Shown: piece after piece, positions 59,801-64,000 of the stretch
Layout: each line of letters opens with the position of its first letter
Numbering within the stretch: position 1 is the stretch's first letter
DNA from: Letharia columbiana
Lineage: Eukaryota > Ascomycota > Lecanoromycetes > Lecanorales > Parmeliaceae
Length of the DNA stretch: 64,000 nucleotides
Direction of reading: 5' to 3'
Assembly: GCF_014066305.1 (NCBI RefSeq)
Contig: NW_023501068.1
Coordinates: 543,501 to 607,500 of the forward strand
Notes under the pieces: generated by a model
The model's input: only the letters and a program-made list of their open reading frames with translations
Databases searched by the model: none
Told to the model about the DNA's origin: nothing
Position numbers and translations under genes: made by a program

Positions 59801-62800
59801 TAATATTAATAAGCTAGCGGTTAAGCGTCGCGCGCGTAATTAAGTATAAATTTTAGATTTTAAGAGACTATTAAGATATAATAGTTATCTTTATATCTCT
59901 AGAAATAAGATCTTAAGAGAAGAGCTTATTAGTAAATACTATAATAATTTATTATTAGAATACTTTAGCGCTATAAAGACGTATAAGCTATTTATTTATA
60001 AATATTATTAGAATAAAAGTCTAAAGTAAGTTATCGACTATATTAAGATATATAATATTTATTAGCGAATTAAAGCTTCGTAATATTATCTATATAACGA
60101 GTTAAGCTCGCTTCTCATCGCTATTAAGCTATAAAAGGAAATTTCTATAGACTTTATTATCGGCTTATTAGCGAGTAAGTATAAAGATATTATCTACGAT
60201 ACTATTCTAGTTATAGTAGATCGATTTATAAAAATAGTAAGATATATTCTTATATCTACTATAATCGATATTACTTAGTTAATAGAAGTATTTTATTTTA
60301 AAATAGTATATCGCTATAATATACTAAACGGTATTATTAATAATAGAGACTCTATATTTATTAATAACTTCTAGTTCGCTATTTACTTTTATTTCAAAAT
60401 TAAGCGATATTTAAATATCGTCTTTCACTCGTAAATCGATAGATAGATCGAGCGGTAAAATTAGATACTAGAATATTTCTTACACATATTCGCTAATAAT
60501 AAGTAAAACGTTTAAATAAAATAACTATTAATAATAGAGTTCGCTTATATAAATAGTTAGTATTCCTTTATTAAAACGACATCGTTCTTTCTAATATATA
60601 AATATTATTCTAAAATTCGTTAGAAGATTAAGAACGACTTCGTTAAGGGGGAGGTATTCGCTATAAATAATAGAATAAAGAAGTTATAAGTATTAAGGGA
60701 TAAGATAATAGAGCGTCTTTATAGCGCGGTTACGACTTAGTTTAAGTATTATAATAAAATATATTAATTTTAAAGCTATAAGATAGATAATTTAATAATA
60801 CTAGTAATTAAGAATCTAAAGTAGAAATATCTAAATAAAAAGTTATCTTATAAATTTATAAGATTATTTTAAATTATAAATAAGATAGAGGCGTAGATAT
60901 ATTATCTACTTCTATTCTTAATATATAGAATCTATAATATCTTTTATATATTATTATTTAAGCTTTATTATTTTCGCGATTATAATAATATAGCGAAAGC
61001 CTTTATATAGATTCTCGATCTTATTAATAATAATAAATTTTAAAAGATTAAAGAAATTATTAATAAGGTTAAGTATAAGAAAGATATTTAATATAAAGTT
61101 AAATAAACTAATTAAGATAAAGAGTATAATTAATAACTATTAGATAATAAACTTATTAATATTAATAAGCTAATCTAAGTCTATAAGTAAGCGAGTAATA
61201 AGCGAAAGTATTAAATAATAAATAATAAGTCTCTTATTACTAAAGAGCTTAATTAATTATATAAATTAATGATAAGTAAGTAGAGGCGATAAAATAAGAT
61301 ATAACTATCGACTAGATTAGATATATTTCTAGATAATACTTATACTACGCGCATATTTCTCTATACTTACTACTATTAAGATATAGATTAATAAAATAAT
61401 TATATTATTTAGCTATCTACTAAGCTCTACTATAAAGAGAATTTATCATATTAAGATATATACTATTAATATAGATATATTTTTATCTAGAATAGTTATT
61501 AAAGAATTATCTAAGAGCCCTACGCTAGCGCTATTACTAAAAAAAATCGTTATTTAAGTATTCTCCGCTATCTTAATATTAGATTTCGAGTTAAATTTAT
61601 CGATCTAGTTTTTTAATAAAAAGATAATTAAAGTATAATCTTCGTATTAATACTCGTTAACGTTTATCGTATATCGACGAAGGCTCTTAAGCTTCTTTTT
61701 TAATAACTCGTTTATTCTCTTTAATTTCTTTATACACTTATATATCGCTATAAGCTAGTCTTAGAAATCTATAATTATAATAAAGATAGCCGAAGTTATC
61801 GCTATCGTATATCTTTATAATTTATATTATTAAGTAATCTTCTTATTAAGCTTAGCTCGTCGGCGAGATAACTTTTAAGATTATCTAGCGCGGTGATAAC
61901 ATTATATTAATTTTCTTATCTACGTTTAAAGGTATAGAGAAATTTTAATATAATAACTAATACCGCGCCTTTCGATCTTATAGTTATTATAGAGAGAAGA
62001 TTTATCTTAAATATATAAATCGTTATTTTAATAAAAGTAAGTTCTATATAATAAATTAGATATTAGAACTTATTAGTAGATATATATATAAAGCGATAAT
62101 AGTAGAAATAGTTAAGGGTTAGTAGTCGCGTCTATAAAACGACTATATATTTACTATTAAAGTTATTATTATTATTAAAAAAGAGTATTATAAAATTATT
62201 AATTTACGTATTAACGCGATTAATAATAATAAGATATTTATAATAAAGAGAAGTAGACTATTAATATAATAAGATATATTATATTTATATTAGTATTAAT
62301 ATTAACGTTATAGCGCTAGAGTAAGCATTTATAAGAGAGGCGTTAGAAGTTATAAAGAATAAAAATAAATAATTCGAAAGGAGTTTTTATACTCTTTATT
62401 ATAGCGTTATTACTAGTAGATAATATCTAGTAATATAGATAATAGCGACGCGATAATATTTTATTATTATCTATAAAACCGCGTCGCCTAGCTATCGTTA
62501 TTATTTCTACTATTATTAATTAATAATCGAGAGTATTATCGCGAACGCGTCGCTCTATTAATTACTCTCTTCGAATTTCTATAATAAAGATTATTATTAC
62601 GTTGCTTCGCTATAGATATAATACGCTATAGAAATAACGTTATCTATAGAAAAACTCTTCTCTCTTCTTTTATCTATTAGGTTTTTAAGATTTTATTATA
62701 AGTTTTTAAATCTAATATTATTCGCTATAGAGGCTATTAACTAGCGCTATAGAAATACTAATACTAAGCGCGTCGATTTACTATAGATTATTATTAATTA

Positions 62801-63032
62801 ATATTATAAAAGCGATATTATTCTCGAAGATAGTATTAATATTATTATATAATATATTAGTAACGCGCCTACGACGTATAAGAATTAATTCTATCGCGTT
62901 ATTAGAATAATATTATAATCTTAATAAATCGACTCTTTTCTCTTATTTCTCTATTAGAGTTTAAAGGTTTTTTAATAAGTATTCTATCTTTATTTAGACG
63001 TCTAGAAATTAAGGCCTAGAAGAAGAGATAAT

Positions 63033-63309
63033 TATTAGATTTAATACGTTATGAATTTTAACGTTACTTACGCTAAGACGTCGATATCATATATATTATA
63101 TTAGAGTCTCTTTTAGAATTTAGTTTTAATAACATATCTTATATACCTAGAGACTTGGCGAATATAGATCTATTTCGTATATCTCGAAGTTTTAATATTT
63201 CTTAGAGATTAGTTCTACTATTAAATATACTATTAAACTCTATAACGACACTACATCTTTTATAGTCTATATTCGCTAGCTAATTATTAGTAAACTACGC
63301 CCTTATAAT
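63033..63309 (+). repeat. 3' LTR of the Gypsy element
   Basis: 277 bp, same borders as the 5' LTR, slightly less mutated in places (keeps ACACTACATC and TATACCTAGAGACTTGGCGA). Confidence 0.88.
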
Positions 63310-63314
63310 AAGAT

Positions 63315-63430
63315 CTATAGATTCTTAAATCTTAATATATTAAACTTAATTAAATTATATAATATTAAAAAATTGAAATTATATTATTAATATACTCTAT
63401 ATTTTTCAAATTTTTAAATTTTATTAATAT
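63315..63430. other. AT-rich spacer
   Basis: Short AT-rich flank between the Gypsy 3' target duplication and the last R1 copy. Nothing recognised. Confidence 0.4.
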
Positions 63431-64000
63431 ACGAGTAAACGCCTATGAATTAAATTTATAACTATTTTTTTAATCAGGGCTGTCGAGTAAATTTGACGAG
63501 CGAACTTTTAATAGACGATATTTAAATTCGTTGCCTTCAAATATTTATAAGATTAAATTTAGTAATTCTTTTTTTATATAAAAGCCCATATTTTATTCTA
63601 TAATTTAAAAAAAAAATCTTAAAACTTAATAGAAAACAAAAAAATTATTTCAAAATCAAATAATGTATATCTGTTTTTTGATCAGGGCTGTCCGGCTGTC
63701 AGCGATCTTTGGTGACGGAGCGAACTTTGATAAGCGATATTTGAATTCCTTGCGCTTCTAATAATTATAAGACTAAATTTAAAAATTCTTTTTTTATCTA
63801 AAAGCTTACATTTCGTTCTATAATTTAAAAAAAAATCTCAAAATTTTAATAGAAAATAAAAATATCATTCTATATGTTAATAACGTATATCTATTTTTTT
63901 AATAATTACGAACGCTAATTTATTTACCCGCGATATCTAATTAAAAAGCGTAGATCTATCGAATTTATAATTAACTATATATAAATTTAAGATTTTCTAG
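63431..64000 (-). repeat. R1 interspersed repeat, copy 14 (long form, cut by window end)
   Basis: Begins ACGAGTAAACGCCTATGAAT and includes the little-mutated words AATCAGGGCTGTC, GGCTGTCAGCGATCTTTGG and TTGAATTCCTTGCGCTTC. It runs to the window end at TTAAGATTTTCTAG, just short of the expected GCTCTATCTTATTC end. Confidence 0.75.

Larger units (their letters stand above)
56187..63309 (+). mobile_element. Ty3/Gypsy chromovirus retrotransposon, complete boundaries, RIP-inactivated
   Basis: About 7.12 kb between two 277-bp direct LTRs, flanked by AAGAT (56182-56186 and 63310-63314; identity extends to ATAAGAT, so the exact 5 bp are ambiguous). Plus-strand domains readable through stops, in Gypsy order: gag with a knuckle-like YFYYRK.GY.IFKYL near 57.49-57.54 kb; reverse transcriptase from 58.38 kb with YLYVDYRGLNAITIKNRYPL and the Y-L-D-N box (from YLDD) at 58710-58721; RNase H around 59.3-59.5 kb; integrase core at 60.15-60.53 kb with DTILVIVDRFIKIVRYI; a chromodomain-like block KYKKDI.YKVK.TN.DKEYN near 61.06-61.15 kb. 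All frames are broken. Confidence 0.88.

Noticed and set aside
62446..62487. CGACGCG..CGCGTCG inverted repeat inside the Gypsy 3' region
   Set aside because: Only 7-bp arms with a 28-bp loop; too short to support a regulatory or structural call.

Overview
The window looks like a transposon-rich, AT-rich compartment of a filamentous ascomycete (Pezizomycotina) genome. Long stretches have almost no CpA or TpG but keep CpG, CpT and ApG, which is the footprint of repeat-induced point mutation (RIP, C-to-T at CpA). The few normal-composition islands carry genes with short GT..AG introns (51-90 bp). Small RNA genes, CRISPR arrays and bacterial operons were not seen.

Layout: 0-10.7 kb holds RIP-degraded repeats, a self-nested hAT-type MITE (4.2-4.7 kb inside an older copy) and a moderately mutated Copia retrotransposon (minus strand). 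10.77-11.86 kb is the 3' half of a phenylalanine/tyrosine ammonia-lyase gene. 11.9-23.4 kb is again degraded repeat, including a second Copia family (plus strand, to 21.5 kb). 23.6-27.0 kb is the main gene island: an intact FAD monooxygenase and, upstream on the same strand, a fungal-specific transcription factor whose zinc cluster looks broken. 27.7-28.7 kb is a TA-flanked TIR transposon. 29.5-30.35 kb is a cupin-domain pseudogene cut by a heavily mutated Copia copy (30.4-34.0 kb). 34.0-42.1 kb is a candidate Helitron/Helentron-like element with inverted ends, a minisatellite-like array and a degraded Rep-PIF1 helicase gene. 44.0-46.5 kb is a decaying gene island with a short-chain dehydrogenase pseudogene and two coding fragments. 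47.16-54.24 kb is a complete LTR-bounded Copia element with a 5-bp target duplication; 56.19-63.31 kb is a complete LTR-bounded Gypsy chromovirus. A 350-600 bp interspersed repeat, called R1 here, occurs at least 14 times in both orientations and shares one terminus with the Helitron-like element.

Functionally, the only plausible live unit is the monooxygenase plus its neighbouring regulator. The lyase, cupin and dehydrogenase genes are truncated, frameshifted or carry C-to-T stops in CpA context, as expected when genes lie beside RIP-inactivated transposons. Two homopolymer tracts (about 14.24-14.56 and 30.88-31.29 kb) look like assembly or consensus failures rather than biology.
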